Below are positions 33,838 to 44,306 of a stretch of 58,417 bases of DNA, one piece after another. The notes under the pieces were generated by a model, which was given only the letters and a program-made list of their open reading frames with translations, was not told the origin of the DNA and searched no databases. The stretch comes from Magnetococcales bacterium (GTDB lineage Bacteria > Pseudomonadota > Magnetococcia > Magnetococcales > JADGCL01): positions 1 through 58,417 of the forward strand of contig JADGCL010000009.1 in NCBI GenBank assembly GCA_015229005.1, given 5' to 3'. The position numbers and the translations under genes are program-made. The stretch's first letter is position 1. Every line of letters begins with the position of its first letter.

Positions 33838-36042
33838 CTAGCGCCGGTGCTGCTTCATCGTGGCCGCCATCTCCCGGACCCGGGGATGGCTCGCCAAGCG
33901 GTCCGTCGGCTGGATCAGCTTCCGCCGCCAGTTGGGATGCTCGTGGACCGTTCCCGGCATGTTGACCGCATCCGGCTGCTCGAAGATATCCTCCAATTGC
34001 ACCATCAGGATGCGCCCGGGGGAACTGGCAAGCCAGGCATAACCGGCCTCGATCAAGGCACTGGCAAACACCGGAGCCTCCGGATCGGCGACCAGACCTT
34101 CCGTCGGTAAACCCGCCTCGGTAAAGGCCACCAGGAGACGCTCACGGAAATCGGCACGATCCTCCCGTTCCGCTGCCTCCGCCTCAGGGGTCGGAAAAAG
34201 CCCCAACCGCGCCCGCTCATCGATGTCCCGCCCCACCCACCAACCACGCAAGGTGGGCAAATCATGCGTCGCGGCCACCACTGCCGAATCGGCAGGATAG
34301 TTCGCGGGAGGTTGCGGGTCGCCCCTGTGATCGCGCTCGAAAAGCAGCAGGCGATAGTAAAGCACACCCGCCCCATCCAGGCGCTCCTGAAAACCCTCCG
34401 GGAGTGTCCCCAGGGCCTCCCCGATCACCAGACAGCGATTGCGCCGGCTCTCCAGGGCCACGATCGCTAAAAGGTCATCGAAGGGGTACCGCATGTATCC
34501 CCCCTCGGAGGCCTTCCCCCCGTGCGGAACCCAGAACAGGCGGGTCAAGCTCATCGCATGGTCCAGCCGAATCGCCCCAGCGTGACGCATACTGGCACGA
34601 AGGACCTCAATGAAAGGCCGGTAACACAAATCCTTCAGCCGATGGGGGTGGTACGGTGGAATCCCCCAGTCCTGTCCGTTGGGACTGAAAGCGTCCGGAG
34701 GCGCCCCGATCGAAACCCCCTGGGCATAGTCACCCTGGCTCCGCCAGTAGTCGGCCCCATCCGAGTTGACCCCCAGGGCCATATCGGCGTAAAGACCGAT
34801 CCCCATCCCCAACCGCCGGGTCAGATGATCGACCTCAGTCAACTGCTCTTCGGCCAACCAGAAAAGGTAGGTGTGATAATCCACGCGGTCGCTCTTCTCC
34901 TGGGCAAACCGCTGCACCTCCAGACTATCGGGCCTCTGGTAAGCCTCTGGCCACTGACGCCAAGTCGGCCCATGACCGGGGATCCGTGCAAAATGCTCGG
35001 CCAGGGCCTCGTAGAGCGCGGTCAGACGAAGAGACTCACCTCCCTGCTGACGATACCCGGAAAACTTCCGTCCCCTTTCACCGTTCGCGCCTTCCCCCTG
35101 GTGCCTCTCCCGAAAGACCGCGAACATCGCCTCGAAAATCGGCGTCTTCCACCGCGCCACTCCGGGGTAATCCACCAACGGCTCCCGATTCAACGCATCC
35201 CGCTCGCCGATCCGTTCCGGGTCGGCGAGCATTGCCCTCACCCGGGGATCGTCCGCCTCGGGGACCCCTTCGATGTCGATGTACAGCGTGTTGAGGTAAA
35301 GGCGGCTCGAAGGGCCATAAGGGCTGTTGGACTCGGGAATCTCCTTGAAGAGGGCATGCAGGGGATTCAGACCGATCGCGTTCCCACCCAACTCGGCCGT
35401 TGCCTCGATCAAGCGCCGCAGGTCGCCAAAGTCACCAATCCCCCCACTCCGACTCCCGTGCAGCGCGTAGAGTTGCACCGCAAACCCCCAACAGCGCCAC
35501 ATCGGGTCGTGGAAGGCATCCGGCTGGTAGCATCGCCGCGGAGCAATGACCAGCGACAACTCCGCTCGTCCGTCAGGCAACCCCTCTCCCGTCAGGGAAA
35601 AGGTGTGGTACCCCAAGGGAAGGCGGTCATGCACCCAGAAGAGGCGCCTCTCGACCGTCTGCCCACTCTTCAACTGACGACTCCCCACCAGCGGCAAATC
35701 CGAATAGGGAAACGTCGCCCCCCGGCTCGCCCCGTACTCCTCCGTCAGATTCCAGGTCAACGTCCCTGCCCCTCCCCGCGACATCACGACCGGAATGGCA
35801 AAGGGAATCTGGTCTGAGTAAAGCACCAGCACCGGCGGCAGCGTCCGCTGCCAGGGACGCTCATCCAGACGATAGAGACTCGCCGCCACCTCCTCAGGGG
35901 TCCCCGCTGGATACCCCAAGGAACCCAGCATCCGTTCCAGACTCCGCAAAGGCACATCACACCACGTCCCATCCACCAGCCAGTAGCCGGTATCCAGACC
36001 GGCGGCCTTGGCCAAGGCCTTCAATTTATCAGAGGAGCTCAT
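33838..36042 (-). CDS. malQ: 4-alpha-glucanotransferase (amylomaltase)
   Basis: A 734-aa protein from ATG 36042. It has the long N-terminal extension of the E. coli-type MalQ before the catalytic domain WGFAVQLYALHGSRSGGIGDFGDLRRLIEATAELGGNAIGLNPLHALF and SPYGPSSRLYLNTLYIDIE. Later motifs include GIGLYADMALGVNSDGADYW with the nucleophilic Asp region, AIRLDHAMSLTRLFWVP and VIGEALGTLPEGF. It transfers maltodextrin chains between glucans. The start overlaps the end of glgX by 14 bases, so translation is probably coupled, with MalQ processing the chains released by debranching. Confidence 0.95.
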   Translation of the reverse strand: MSSSDKLKALAKAAGLDTGYWLVDGTWCDVPLRSLERMLGSLGYPAGTPEEVAASLYRLDERPWQRTLPPVLVLYSDQIPFAIPVVMSRGGAGTLTWNLTEEYGASRGATFPYSDLPLVGSRQLKSGQTVERRLFWVHDRLPLGYHTFSLTGEGLPDGRAELSLVIAPRRCYQPDAFHDPMWRCWGFAVQLYALHGSRSGGIGDFGDLRRLIEATAELGGNAIGLNPLHALFKEIPESNSPYGPSSRLYLNTLYIDIEGVPEADDPRVRAMLADPERIGERDALNREPLVDYPGVARWKTPIFEAMFAVFRERHQGEGANGERGRKFSGYRQQGGESLRLTALYEALAEHFARIPGHGPTWRQWPEAYQRPDSLEVQRFAQEKSDRVDYHTYLFWLAEEQLTEVDHLTRRLGMGIGLYADMALGVNSDGADYWRSQGDYAQGVSIGAPPDAFSPNGQDWGIPPYHPHRLKDLCYRPFIEVLRASMRHAGAIRLDHAMSLTRLFWVPHGGKASEGGYMRYPFDDLLAIVALESRRNRCLVIGEALGTLPEGFQERLDGAGVLYYRLLLFERDHRGDPQPPANYPADSAVVAATHDLPTLRGWWVGRDIDERARLGLFPTPEAEAAEREDRADFRERLLVAFTEAGLPTEGLVADPEAPVFASALIEAGYAWLASSPGRILMVQLEDIFEQPDAVNMPGTVHEHPNWRRKLIQPTDRLASHPRVREMAATMKQHRR

Positions 36043-38209
36043 CCCTTTGCCTTTCCCCCTCAGCGGCCGAGGAGACGGAGTTCTGCTGCATGAAAACCGC
36101 CATCGTCCGCGACTCCAGCGGATATCTCTCTCCGGTCCGGTAGTAGGCCTCTGTACACTCCGGATCGGAGGTGTCCAACAACCGCTGCCAGCGCGTCCCG
36201 AACTCCGACTCCGGCAGCATGTACTTCACCCCTTCGTGATGCGCATTGAACATCACCAGAAACGCATTGTCCGGCTCCGGTTCGCCATAATCATCCACAT
36301 GATACTGCCCTGCCTCGCCGCTCATCAGCAGGGCCAGGGTGCGCCGCTCCGGATCCTTCCAATCGTCCTGGGTCAGCTCCGTCCCATCCTCCCGGAGCCA
36401 CCGGAGATCCTTGGTGCGCGTCCCCCGGATGTAGCGCCCGGAAAAAAAGCGGTAGCGTCGGAAGATCTTGTGTTCGTGCCGCAACGTCAGGAGGCGACGG
36501 GTGAAGTCCAAAAGCGCCCCGCGCCGGGGAATGTCCTTCTCCCAATCCAACCAATTGGTCTCCGTGTCCTGACAATAGGGATTGTTGTTGCCCCCACGGG
36601 TCGCGGCAACCTCATCCCCGGCCAGGAGCATCGGTACCCCCTGGGCCAGAATCAACGTCCCCAGGAAGTTACGCATCTGTTTGTCCCGGAGCGCGATGAT
36701 CTCCGGGTCGTCGCTCTCCCCCTCGACCCCGCAGTTCCAACTGTGATTCTCCGAGGTGCCGTCGCGATTCTCCTCGAGATTGCCCTCGTTGTGCTTATGA
36801 TTGTACGAAACCAGATCACGCAGGCAAAAACCGTCGTGGGCGGTGATGAAATTGATGCTCGCCCAAGGACGCCGGCCCCGATGGTTGAAGATGTCGCTCG
36901 ACCCGGTCAACCGATAGGCCAAATCCGCGATCATCCCCGCATCACCCCGCCAAAACCGGCGTACCGTATTGCGAAACCGATCATTCCACTCGGTCCACCC
37001 TCCCGGGAAACCACCAAGTTGATACCCACCCATCCCCAGATCCCAGGGCTCGGCGATCAACTTCACCTGCGACAGCACCGGATCCTGCCGGACGACCTCC
37101 AGAAAACCCGATCGGTTGTCGAACACCCCAGCATTGTTCCGTGCCAGGGCCGATGCGAGATCGAAACGGAACCCGTCGACGTGCATCTCGGTCACCCAAT
37201 AGCGCAACGAGTCCATCACCATCTGCATCACCCCCCGCGAACGGAGGTTGAAGGTATTGCCGCAACCGGAAAAATTCTCGTACCACCGCGGATTCTCAGG
37301 ATGCAGCCGATAATAGAAGGCATTGTCCACCCCCCGGAAACAGAGGGTCGGACCCATCTCGTTACCCTCCGCCGTGTGGTTGTACACCACATCGAGGATC
37401 ACCTCGATCCCCTCGGCGTGCATCACCTGCACCATCGTCTTGAACTCGCGGATCGCCCCGCTCGCCACATAGCGGGGCTCCAGGCAGAAGAACGCCAGCG
37501 GGTTGTAGCCCCAATAGTTGCACAACCCGTTCTTCACCAGATGCATCTCATCCACAAAGGCCTGCACCGGCAGGAACTCGATGGCGGTCACCCCCAGCCG
37601 CTTCAGGTACTTCACCACATCCGGCGAGTAGAAGCCGGCAAAGGTCCCCCGCCGATCCGGCGGCACCTTGGGACACAACTGGGTGAAGCCCCGAACATGG
37701 GCCTCGTAGATCACCGTGTCCTGCCAGGGACGATCCGGTCGCCGGTCATTGCCCCAGTTGAAGGCCGTGTCCACCACCCGGCTCTTCGGAACATAAGGGG
37801 CACTGTCACGGCTGTCGAAGGTCAGATCACGGTCCTTCGTGTCCTCGATCCGGTAGCCGAAGAGCGCCGGATTCCACCGCACCGACCCCACCAGACTCTT
37901 GGTATAGGGATCCAACAGCAACTTGTGGTGATTGAACCGATGCCCGCGCTTGGGGTCATACGGACCATACACCCGATAGCCGTAGATCTGCCCGGGCCGA
38001 ACGTCGGGCAGATAGCAATGCCACACCGAGTGGGTGTATTCCGGCAGGGTCAGCCGATGGGTTTCCTTGGTGCCGTCGTCATTGAAGAGGCACAACTCCA
38101 CCTTCTCGGCGTTCTCGGAATACAACGCAAAATTGACGCCGCGACCATCCCAGGAGGAACCCAACGGATAGGGTTTCCCCGGCCAGACACGAAGAGGATC
38201 TCTGATCAT
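36029..38209 (-). CDS. glgX: Glycogen debranching enzyme GlgX
   Basis: A 726-aa protein; ATG 38209 (MIRDPLRVWPGKPYPLGSSW) is eight bases after the glgP stop, with AAGG upstream. A carbohydrate-binding N-terminus is followed by the GH13 catalytic barrel: VIYEAHVRGFTQ, VILDVVYNHTAEG, VDGFRFDLASAL (nucleophile Asp), LIAEPWDLGMGGY (acid/base Glu) and NFITAHDGFCLRDLVSYNHKHN. It hydrolyses alpha-1,6 branches of phosphorylase-limit glycogen. It lies between glgP and malQ in one operon. Confidence 0.96.
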   Translation of the reverse strand: MIRDPLRVWPGKPYPLGSSWDGRGVNFALYSENAEKVELCLFNDDGTKETHRLTLPEYTHSVWHCYLPDVRPGQIYGYRVYGPYDPKRGHRFNHHKLLLDPYTKSLVGSVRWNPALFGYRIEDTKDRDLTFDSRDSAPYVPKSRVVDTAFNWGNDRRPDRPWQDTVIYEAHVRGFTQLCPKVPPDRRGTFAGFYSPDVVKYLKRLGVTAIEFLPVQAFVDEMHLVKNGLCNYWGYNPLAFFCLEPRYVASGAIREFKTMVQVMHAEGIEVILDVVYNHTAEGNEMGPTLCFRGVDNAFYYRLHPENPRWYENFSGCGNTFNLRSRGVMQMVMDSLRYWVTEMHVDGFRFDLASALARNNAGVFDNRSGFLEVVRQDPVLSQVKLIAEPWDLGMGGYQLGGFPGGWTEWNDRFRNTVRRFWRGDAGMIADLAYRLTGSSDIFNHRGRRPWASINFITAHDGFCLRDLVSYNHKHNEGNLEENRDGTSENHSWNCGVEGESDDPEIIALRDKQMRNFLGTLILAQGVPMLLAGDEVAATRGGNNNPYCQDTETNWLDWEKDIPRRGALLDFTRRLLTLRHEHKIFRRYRFFSGRYIRGTRTKDLRWLREDGTELTQDDWKDPERRTLALLMSGEAGQYHVDDYGEPEPDNAFLVMFNAHHEGVKYMLPESEFGTRWQRLLDTSDPECTEAYYRTGERYPLESRTMAVFMQQNSVSSAAEGERQRDELL

Positions 38210-38217
38210 CGCCTTGG

Positions 38218-40719
38218 CTACACGTTGAGAAATGGATTGAGCGAACGAATCTTCCAAACCTCCCGGGCATAGGTATGCACCGTCCGATCGATCGAAAAGT
38301 GCCCCATCCGCGCAACATTGAAAAGGGCCATGCGATACCACTGGTCCGGGGTCCGGTATACCCCATCCGCCCGATCGAGACAGGCCATGTAGGACGAGTA
38401 ATCCGCCAGCACCAGATACTTGTCCCCGCCATCCAGGAGCGAGTGCAGGATCGGACGGTAGCGCTCAGGCTCATCGGGACTGAAGAACCCGTCGCGAATC
38501 TGATCCAGGGCCCGACGAAGCTCCATATTGGCATCGTAATACTTCCGCGGCTGATACCCTTTGGCGACCAGATCGAATGCCTCCTCGGCCTTGAGACCAA
38601 AGATGAAGATGTTATCCTCGCCGACGGCATCCTTGATCTCGACGTTGGCCCCGTCCAGGGTGCCGATGGTCAAGGCCCCATTCAAGGCAAACTTCATATT
38701 CCCTGTCCCGGAAGCCTCGGTCCCCGCCGTCGAAATCTGTTCCGACAGATCACACCCAGGAATGATGACCTCGGCCTCGGAAACATTGTAGTTCGGAAGA
38801 AAAACCAACTTCAGAGCATCCCGGGTCCGGGGATCGTTGTTGACGATCGCCGCGACATCGTTGATCAAACGGATGATCAACTTCGCCAGATAATACCCGG
38901 GCGCCGCCTTGCCGGCAAAAATCACCGTCCGCGGCTGCGGGTTGCTGACGGAACCATCCCGCAGGCGATTGTACTGGGTGATGACGCTCAACAGGTTCAA
39001 GAGCTGACGCTTGTATTCATGAATCCGCTTGACCTGAATATCGAACAGAGAATCCGGATCCACATTGACAGCGAGCTTTTTCTGGATATGACTGGCCAGG
39101 CGCCTCTTGTTGAGATTCTTGATCCGCCGGAAAAGGGACATGAACCCGGAGTCGTCCGCATGCTTGACCAGGGCCTCCAGACGGGTCAGATCCGTGATCC
39201 AGTGGTCACCGGTCCGGGAGCAGATCAAGGCGCTCAGCATCGGATTGGCGAGGAGCAGCCAGCGCCTGGGGGTCACCCCATTGGTGACATTGAGAAACTG
39301 CTCAGGATTCATCCGATGGAAGGGCTGGAACACCCCCTCGCACATGAGACGGGTGTGCAGCGCCGCCACGCCGTTGACCCGACTCGACCCCACCACCGAC
39401 AAATACCCCATCCGCACCCGCGCCGCGTGGTCGTCGATCAACGAGACCACCGGCAGGATGCCGTGCTCCCCGGGGTAGCGCAGCTTGGTCAACTCCAGGT
39501 GGCGCTGGTTGATCCAATAGATGAGATTGAGATGCCGCGGCAGGACCCGCTGCATCAACCCGACCGACCACGTCTCCAGGGCCTCCGGCAGCAGGGTGTG
39601 GTTGGTATAGGAGAAGACCTTCCGGGTAATCTCCCAGGCCTCTTCCGGCGGCAGGCGATGGACGTCGATCAGGATCCGCATCAACTCCGGGATGCCCAGG
39701 GTCGGATGGGTATCGTTGAGATGGATGGCCACCTTCTCCGGGAGACGCCGGACGTCGGGATTGGACTGGAGGAAGCGCGCCAGGATGTCCTGGATCGAGG
39801 CACTGACGAAAAAATACTCCTGCTTGAGCCGGAGCTCCTGCCCGCGTTCGGTGGCATCGCTCGGATAGAGGACCTGCGACAGACTCTCGCAATGGGTCTT
39901 CTCCTCGACCGCACCGATGAAATTGCCGTTGTTGAAGTCCTGGAGATTGAACTCCGAGAAAGATTGCGCCCCCCAGAGCCGAAGATTCACCAGGGTGTCC
40001 GAACGAAATCCCGCCTGCGGCATGTCGTAGCCCACGGCCACTACCCGAGTCGTCTCGACCCAGTGGGTGGAATCCTGACCGGCGGCATCCTGGTAGGTGA
40101 TGATCCGCCCATAGAAACGAACCGGGTAAGAGACCGAAGGGCGCTTGTACTCCCAGCGATTGCCGTGACGCAGCCAATCCTCGGGATACTCGATCTGCTG
40201 ACCGTTCTCGATCCTCTGGCTGAACATGCCGAACTGGTAACGAATCCCATAGCCATACCCGGGATAACCCAGGGTCGCCAACGACTCGATGATGCAGGCC
40301 GCCAGGCGCCCAAGCCCGCCGTTGCCCAGACCGGGATCCTGCTCGCAGGCGCGGACATCCTCGAAGTCCTGACCCAGCTCCGCCAGGGCCGCCTTGACCG
40401 GCTCCAGGAGATCCAGGGCGATAAGATTGTTCGTCAAGAGCCGCCCCAGGAGGAACTCCATCGACAGGTAATAGGCCCGGCGCTCATTGCTGCGCACGAG
40501 TCTGCTCTCCATCCGGATGAAGCGCTCGTTGATGACCCCTCTGACGACCTGCGCCACCGCCCGGAACCAATCCCGGCTGTTGGCCAAGTCGGGGTTCTTG
40601 CCCACCACCTGGACCATCTGTTCGATGAGTTTGCTGCGCAGCGCCGCCACCTCCCAGGAATTGGGGCGATCCGTGTTGCAGACGGGAAGGGCGTCAACGT
40701 CACTTGTCAGAGCATTCAT
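38218..40719 (-). CDS. glgP: Glycogen phosphorylase
   Basis: An 833-aa protein starting at ATG 40719 (an alternative start at 40770 would add 17 residues), of normal length for bacterial GlgP. It shows AYYLSMEFLLGRLLTNNL, GLGNGGLGRLAACIIESLATLGYPGYGYGIRYQFGMF, HLNDTHPTLGIPELMRILID and the PLP-binding region EASGTGNMKFALNGALTIGTLDGANVEI with its catalytic lysine. It releases glucose-1-phosphate from glycogen by phosphorolysis with pyridoxal phosphate. Genes for GlgX and MalQ follow, and glgA precedes it by 139 bases. Confidence 0.97.
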   Translation of the reverse strand: MNALTSDVDALPVCNTDRPNSWEVAALRSKLIEQMVQVVGKNPDLANSRDWFRAVAQVVRGVINERFIRMESRLVRSNERRAYYLSMEFLLGRLLTNNLIALDLLEPVKAALAELGQDFEDVRACEQDPGLGNGGLGRLAACIIESLATLGYPGYGYGIRYQFGMFSQRIENGQQIEYPEDWLRHGNRWEYKRPSVSYPVRFYGRIITYQDAAGQDSTHWVETTRVVAVGYDMPQAGFRSDTLVNLRLWGAQSFSEFNLQDFNNGNFIGAVEEKTHCESLSQVLYPSDATERGQELRLKQEYFFVSASIQDILARFLQSNPDVRRLPEKVAIHLNDTHPTLGIPELMRILIDVHRLPPEEAWEITRKVFSYTNHTLLPEALETWSVGLMQRVLPRHLNLIYWINQRHLELTKLRYPGEHGILPVVSLIDDHAARVRMGYLSVVGSSRVNGVAALHTRLMCEGVFQPFHRMNPEQFLNVTNGVTPRRWLLLANPMLSALICSRTGDHWITDLTRLEALVKHADDSGFMSLFRRIKNLNKRRLASHIQKKLAVNVDPDSLFDIQVKRIHEYKRQLLNLLSVITQYNRLRDGSVSNPQPRTVIFAGKAAPGYYLAKLIIRLINDVAAIVNNDPRTRDALKLVFLPNYNVSEAEVIIPGCDLSEQISTAGTEASGTGNMKFALNGALTIGTLDGANVEIKDAVGEDNIFIFGLKAEEAFDLVAKGYQPRKYYDANMELRRALDQIRDGFFSPDEPERYRPILHSLLDGGDKYLVLADYSSYMACLDRADGVYRTPDQWYRMALFNVARMGHFSIDRTVHTYAREVWKIRSLNPFLNV

Positions 40720-40858
40720 AGGGACCTGCGAATAGAGATGGTGGGGGCCGACATGTACTGTTACAAACAAAAAAACACCCTGGAAGGCAGAACTGACCGC
40801 CCCCCCGGACGCCCGGGCTCCGGTCTGGCCACTGCGGAGCCCCCTCGAAAAACGGCGA

Positions 40859-42304
40859 TTATGCCCTATTCGTCACCGAGAGGTACAGATCCCGGTATCT
40901 CCTGGCCGTATTTTCCCAGCCGAAGTCCCGGGCCATGGCCCTCTTGCGAGCCCTCTCCCAGGCGACGTGGTCCTCCCGCAGACCCACGGCCCGGCGGATG
41001 CACGCCCCCAGATCCTCGGACTCGATCCAATCGAAGATGAAGCCGGTGCCGTTCTCCCGGTCCGAGAGGTCGGTCACGGTGTCGACCAGACCACCCGTCC
41101 GGCGCACGATCGGCAACGTTCCGTACCGCTGCCCGTACATCTGCGCCATGCCGCAGGGTTCGAACCGCGAAGGGGCAAGGAAGATATCAGAGCCTGCAAG
41201 AACCCGGTGTGTCAATGGCTCATTGAACCCAACGGCGAGAACCACCCGCCCCGGGTGGGCGGCAGCCGCCCCACGAAAGGCCTCGACCAAACGTGGATCA
41301 TCCTCGGTTCCCAACGCCACCAACTGACCGCCGCATTCCAGAATCTGCCCGAGCGCCCCGAGGACCAGATCGTATCCCTTCTGTTCGACAAAACGCCCAA
41401 CCAGACAGAAGAGCGGTGCGCCAACTCGTAATTCGAGACCGAGTTCCTCCTGTAACGCCGTCTTGTTGACCGCCTTGTTTTCCAGGTTCTCCGCACCATA
41501 TTGGCGGACGATCCAGGGGTCCCGACCCGGATCCCAGAGGCGGTAGTCCACCCCGTTCAAGATCGCCGTCAGGTCCGCCTCGCGGCTGTCCAGGAGCCCC
41601 TCGAGGCCATTGCCGAAAGCCGGCGTCTGGATCTCCTGGGAATAGGTCGGACTGACGGTGGTGAGTTTGGCGCTGTAGTAGACTCCCGCCTTGAGGAACG
41701 ACAGATCCCCGTACAACTCCAACCCGTAGAGGTTGAAGCTATGGGGGGGCAAGCGCAACACCTCCAGCAGGGGATGCGCAAACCTCCCCTGATACTGGAT
41801 GTTGTGTATGGTGAAGACCGTGCCGCAACGCCGGTTCTGCCAGAAAGAGAGATAGGCTGGCGCCAGGGCCGCCTGCCAATCGTGGGCATGGACGACCTCC
41901 GGCTGCCAGCCGACAATGGCCCCCGCCTCCGCCACCAGGGCCGCAGCGTACCCCAGAAGGGCAAAGCGCTGGGCATTGTCCGGCCACTCCACCCCCGCAC
42001 GATCGGCGTAGGGGCCCCCTTCCCGTTTGAACAGCGGCGGACAATCCACCAACCAGACCGGAACCCCCGAATCCGGCATACGTCCGCGAATCAGCCGGGC
42101 CTCGCCAAAACCCATCGGGTCGCCGATGGGAATGGCGGTCTGAACATTCGGCAGCATCTGCCGCACACCCGGGTAGGCCGGCAACAGGATCTGGGCATCC
42201 ATCCCCAGATCGCACTGGGCCAGGGGCAACGCCGCTGTCACATCGGCAAGCCCCCCCGTCTTCACCAGGGGATAGGCTTCCGAACAGACGTGCAGAACTT
42301 TCAT
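40859..42304 (-). CDS. glgA: Glycogen synthase (ADP-glucose dependent)
   Basis: A 481-aa GT5 enzyme from ATG 42304, GAGGAG upstream. The ADP-glucose-binding KTGGLADV is at 15-22; VVHAHDWQAALAPAYLS, FTIHNIQYQGRF, GVDYRLWDPGRD and the C-terminal LAPSRFEPCGMAQMYGQRYGTLPIVRRTGGLVDTV with the catalytic glutamate region follow. It extends glycogen with alpha-1,4 links using ADP-glucose made by the divergent glgC. Confidence 0.97.
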   Translation of the reverse strand: MKVLHVCSEAYPLVKTGGLADVTAALPLAQCDLGMDAQILLPAYPGVRQMLPNVQTAIPIGDPMGFGEARLIRGRMPDSGVPVWLVDCPPLFKREGGPYADRAGVEWPDNAQRFALLGYAAALVAEAGAIVGWQPEVVHAHDWQAALAPAYLSFWQNRRCGTVFTIHNIQYQGRFAHPLLEVLRLPPHSFNLYGLELYGDLSFLKAGVYYSAKLTTVSPTYSQEIQTPAFGNGLEGLLDSREADLTAILNGVDYRLWDPGRDPWIVRQYGAENLENKAVNKTALQEELGLELRVGAPLFCLVGRFVEQKGYDLVLGALGQILECGGQLVALGTEDDPRLVEAFRGAAAAHPGRVVLAVGFNEPLTHRVLAGSDIFLAPSRFEPCGMAQMYGQRYGTLPIVRRTGGLVDTVTDLSDRENGTGFIFDWIESEDLGACIRRAVGLREDHVAWERARKRAMARDFGWENTARRYRDLYLSVTNRA

Positions 42305-42827
42305 CGACGTTCTCCTCGAAAGAATCTCCAGCGGTAGAAACTATGGCTTCCGGTGCCCGATTTCAATTCTTTCCTTTCCACCTCGGCGCAATTTCTCCAT
42401 CCCCGCGAGACCGGCACGCCACCACCCGGACCGCCGGAAACCCGCGCCCGGGCAACACCACCAAGACCTCTTTTCTCCAGATCCCGACAGGCGAACCACC
42501 CACCACCGCTCCCCTCCGAAGGAACGCCTACCATCCGTCGCCGGCTGCATCAATCAATCCGGCTTGGCTTGGTCCCTAAAATGTGCGAACCTTGCGGATG
42601 AAGGGTGGGGTTCGGGTCGCCGGCGAATAACGACCGGGTCGGCCCGATCGGGGATAATGTCGACACTAACTGCCAGGGATCGGGGCAACGCCGCCAACCG
42701 GTCCGGCGTACAACAAGAGTCCAAGCGAGGTCTTTCCCGTCCCTCGCCTTGGGACCGGTTCCGAGTCGGGCACCCATCACAACGGGAACCGACCGGATCG
42801 ATGTCTTCGATTCAAGGGATGAACTCC
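42305..42827. other. Divergent regulatory gap between glgA and glgC
   Basis: This 523-base region presumably carries the promoters of both glycogen arms. A GATAAT at 42653-42658 could be a -10 box for glgC, but no convincing -35 is seen. The strand composition gives open frames without family resemblance. Confidence 0.35.
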
Positions 42828-44156
42828 ATGTCTATCGTTTCCCACTCCGGCCCGAACGCCAACGCAAGATACATGCCCGGCCTCGGGGATGCCATCCGCC
42901 ACTCGCTCGTCATCATCCTCGCCGGTGGTCGGGGGAGTCGCCTCAAACAACTCACCGATGCCGTCGCCAAACCCGCCATCCCCTTCGCCGGCAAGTTCCG
43001 CATCATCGATTTCCCGCTCTCCAACTGCGTCAACTCCGGCCTCCGCCGCATCGGCGTCGTCACCCAGTACGAGATGCACACCCTCATTCAACACGTCCAG
43101 GCCGGGTGGGGCTTCCTCCGTGCCGAGTTCAACGAGTTCATCCAGATCTGGCCAGCCCAGCAGACCAAGCTCGGCGCCACCTGGTACCAGGGAACCGCCG
43201 ATGCCGTCTTCCAGAATATCGAACTGATCAACCAACACAAACCCAGGTATGTCATTATCCTCGGCGGCGATCACGTCTACAAACAAGACTACAGCCGCCT
43301 CCTCGACGACCATATCCGCCAGGAGGCCGACCTCTCGATCTCTTGTATCGCCGTCACCCCCAAGGAAGCCACCGAGTTCGGCGTCATGGAGGTCGAAGCC
43401 GATGGCAGGATCGTCCGCTTCCTCGAAAAACCCGAGAACCCGCCGACCATGCCCGACAATCCCGACAAGTGCCTGGCCAGCATGGGGATCTACATCTTCA
43501 ACGCCGAACTCCTCTCCGAACTCCTCGTCCGGGACGCCGCCGACGCAGCCTCCTCCCACGATTTCGGCAAGGATCTCATCCCCTTCATGGTACCCCGTTT
43601 CCGGGTCTACGCCCATGAATTCGCCAAAAGCTGCATCGGCCCCCCGGGGACCGAGCCCTACTGGCGAGATGTCGGAACCGTCGACGCCTATTGGGAAGCG
43701 AGCATGGACCTGGTCTCGGTCACTCCCGATCTCGACCTCTACGACCATGACTGGCCCATTTGGACCTTTCAGCCGCAGCGCCCCTCGGCCAAGTTCGTCT
43801 TCGATTCCGACAATCGCCGCGGCATGGCGGTCGACTCCCTCATCTCCGGGGGATGTATCGTCTCCGGTTCCCTCGTCCGTCGGTCACTGCTGTACACCGA
43901 TTGTCGGGTCAATTCCTACTGCACCATCGAAAGTTCGGTGCTGTTGCCCGGCTGCGATATCGGACGTGAATCCAAGTTGCGCAAAGTGATCGTCGGTCAG
44001 GGGTGCCGCATCCCCCCAGGGACGGTGGTCGGCTTCGACCCCAAAGAGGACGGCAAGCGCTTCTACCGGACGCAGTCCGGGGTCATCCTGATCACCCCGG
44101 ACGACGCCCGCAAACTCAACGAGGAGAAGGGCAACCCAGTCTTCAAGCCCGGTTGA
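42828..44156 (+). CDS. glgC: Glucose-1-phosphate adenylyltransferase
   Basis: A 442-aa protein from ATG 42828 (AAGGG nine bases before; nearby ATGs at 42801 and 42819 are possible). It has the pyrophosphorylase signature [14 protein letters not shown] at 31-44, [76 protein letters not shown] and [19 protein letters not shown], then a left-handed beta-helix. It makes ADP-glucose, the committed step of glycogen synthesis, under allosteric control. Confidence 0.97.
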   Translation: MSIVSHSGPNANARYMPGLGDAIRHSLVIILAGGRGSRLKQLTDAVAKPAIPFAGKFRIIDFPLSNCVNSGLRRIGVVTQYEMHTLIQHVQAGWGFLRAEFNEFIQIWPAQQTKLGATWYQGTADAVFQNIELINQHKPRYVIILGGDHVYKQDYSRLLDDHIRQEADLSISCIAVTPKEATEFGVMEVEADGRIVRFLEKPENPPTMPDNPDKCLASMGIYIFNAELLSELLVRDAADAASSHDFGKDLIPFMVPRFRVYAHEFAKSCIGPPGTEPYWRDVGTVDAYWEASMDLVSVTPDLDLYDHDWPIWTFQPQRPSAKFVFDSDNRRGMAVDSLISGGCIVSGSLVRRSLLYTDCRVNSYCTIESSVLLPGCDIGRESKLRKVIVGQGCRIPPGTVVGFDPKEDGKRFYRTQSGVILITPDDARKLNEEKGNPVFKPG

Positions 44157-44270
44157 CCCCACGGAAACAACCCCAAGCTCCCCGACTGAGGTTCGATCGG
44201 CTGTGTCCGAAGCCCCCACGGTGGCCCGTTGTTCATCGGCGAGCTGCCGGGGGGCTGTGGGTGCGCCGCC

Positions 44271-44296
44271 CAGTCCGGCCTGACTTGGCCGGACTG
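44271..44296. terminator. Perfect 10-bp hairpin between convergent glgC and hybrid kinase genes
   Basis: CAGTCCGGCC at 44271-44280 is followed by a six-base loop and the exact complement GGCCGGACTG at 44287-44296. It lies in the 150-base gap between the two convergent stops. There is no T-run, but the symmetric position supports a bidirectional end. Confidence 0.55.
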
Positions 44297-44306
44297 GTGC
44301 CGTGCA

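Noticed and set aside
36008..41040. Two long plus-strand open frames opposite glgX and glgP
   Set aside because: They are antisense shadows of clearly conserved glycogen enzymes and have composition of reverse-complement codon bias.
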